Program-made: the position numbers and the translations under genes
Notes under the pieces: generated by a model
What the model saw: the letters and a program-made list of their open reading frames with translations, nothing else
What the model was told of the DNA's origin: nothing
Database searches by the model: none
From: Gammaproteobacteria bacterium
Lineage (GTDB): Bacteria; Pseudomonadota; Gammaproteobacteria; Pseudomonadales; Halomonadaceae
Reading direction: 5' to 3'
NCBI GenBank assembly: GCA_023485185.1
Contig: JAMCZP010000239.1
Coordinates: forward strand, 1-5,108
DNA length: 5,108 bases
In this document: positions 4,739-5,108 of the stretch, piece after piece
How the letters are laid out: each line of letters starts with the position of its first letter
How positions within the stretch are numbered: the first letter of the stretch is position 1

Positions 4739-5108
4739 ATGGACATACCTCATCAGCGCTTAGTGTACTTCCGCGTTACCCTGGAGTCAGGCTCCGTGCG
4801 TCGCGCAGCGGCGCGCTTAGACATTGCCCCCTCGGCGGTTAGTCGGCAAATTGCATTGCTGGAAGAAGCTTTGGGGGCCACGCTCATGGAGCGTCAGCGC
4901 GACGGCATTTCTCCTACCCCGGTAGGAGAAATGCTGCTTGAGTACTGTGAACGCCGCGGTGCGCTTGATGAAGGCTTTATCACCTCACTTGAAGCCTACC
5001 AGCGTATGGAAACCGGCAAAATATCGCTCACCGTCGGTGAAGGCTTTGTCAGTGACTTAGTGGCTTCCCCGCTGCATGAATTTACCCAGCTTTACGCGGG
5101 CATCCAAC
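4739..5108 (+). CDS. LysR-type transcriptional regulator, N-terminal part (runs off right edge)
   Basis: Only the first 123 codons of what is usually a protein of about 300 residues are present. Residues 5-60 form the LysR winged helix-turn-helix: HQRLVYFRVTLESGSVRRAAARLDIAPSAVSRQIALLEEALG with the recognition helix around APSAVSRQIALLE, then LMERQRDGISPTPVGEMLL, the conserved wing. A linker helix (EYCERRGALDEGFITSLEAYQ) leads into the effector domain, opening with GKISLTVGEGFVSDLVASPL, where LysR proteins begin their first beta strand. The effector and target cannot be told from this part. The first in-frame stop upstream is at 4727-4729, so ATG 4739 is the furthest start and fits the family N terminus. 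The nearest GAGG (4721-4724) is 14 nt away, longer than normal. It follows the SCP2 gene by 71 bp on the same strand and probably has its own promoter. Confidence 0.92.
   Translation, partial: MDIPHQRLVYFRVTLESGSVRRAAARLDIAPSAVSRQIALLEEALGATLMERQRDGISPTPVGEMLLEYCERRGALDEGFITSLEAYQRMETGKISLTVGEGFVSDLVASPLHEFTQLYAGIQ

Overview
The window looks like chromosomal core sequence from a gammaproteobacterium. The best guess is the Halomonadaceae (Halomonas or a close relative), judged from moderate GC content and protein sequences close to those of Pseudomonas and the enterics. This is an impression from reading, not from a database search. The gene order phoR-phoB-ubiA-ubiC / rubredoxin reductase / HU resembles, from memory, the Pseudomonas aeruginosa neighbourhood around PA5348-PA5361. 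I see no transposase, tRNA, CRISPR array, phage gene or other clear sign of recent transfer.

Layout. The left half is read on the minus strand. From its promoter end it holds ubiC (chorismate pyruvate-lyase), ubiA (4-hydroxybenzoate prenyltransferase), phoB (phosphate response regulator) and the first 86 codons of phoR (its sensor kinase), which runs off the left edge. ubiC and ubiA lie 35 bp apart and form a two-gene unit for the first two committed steps of ubiquinone synthesis. A 124-bp gap before phoB carries a near-textbook Pho box, a second box in the same 11-bp register, and a tandem repeat in the leader. phoBR therefore probably has its own autoregulated promoter, though no terminator separates it from ubiA.

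The right half is read on the plus strand. A rubredoxin-NAD(+) reductase diverges from ubiC across an intergenic region of about 140-155 bp, which is largely filled by a second array of degenerate 14-15 bp repeats. Next come an HU-family nucleoid protein, a small SCP2-domain (lipid-carrier-like) protein whose start codon overlaps the HU stop, and the N-terminal third or so of a LysR-type regulator cut by the right edge.

The genes are mostly ordinary housekeeping genes. The points worth a second look are in the non-coding DNA: the two Pho boxes in register, the two independent tandem-repeat leaders (upstream of phoB and of the reductase) with the same 14-15 bp period, and the inverted repeat with possible leaderless start at the LysR gene. 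The absence of a rubredoxin gene beside its reductase and the coupling of HU to an SCP2 protein are also notable. I did not find a convincing new multi-gene system.
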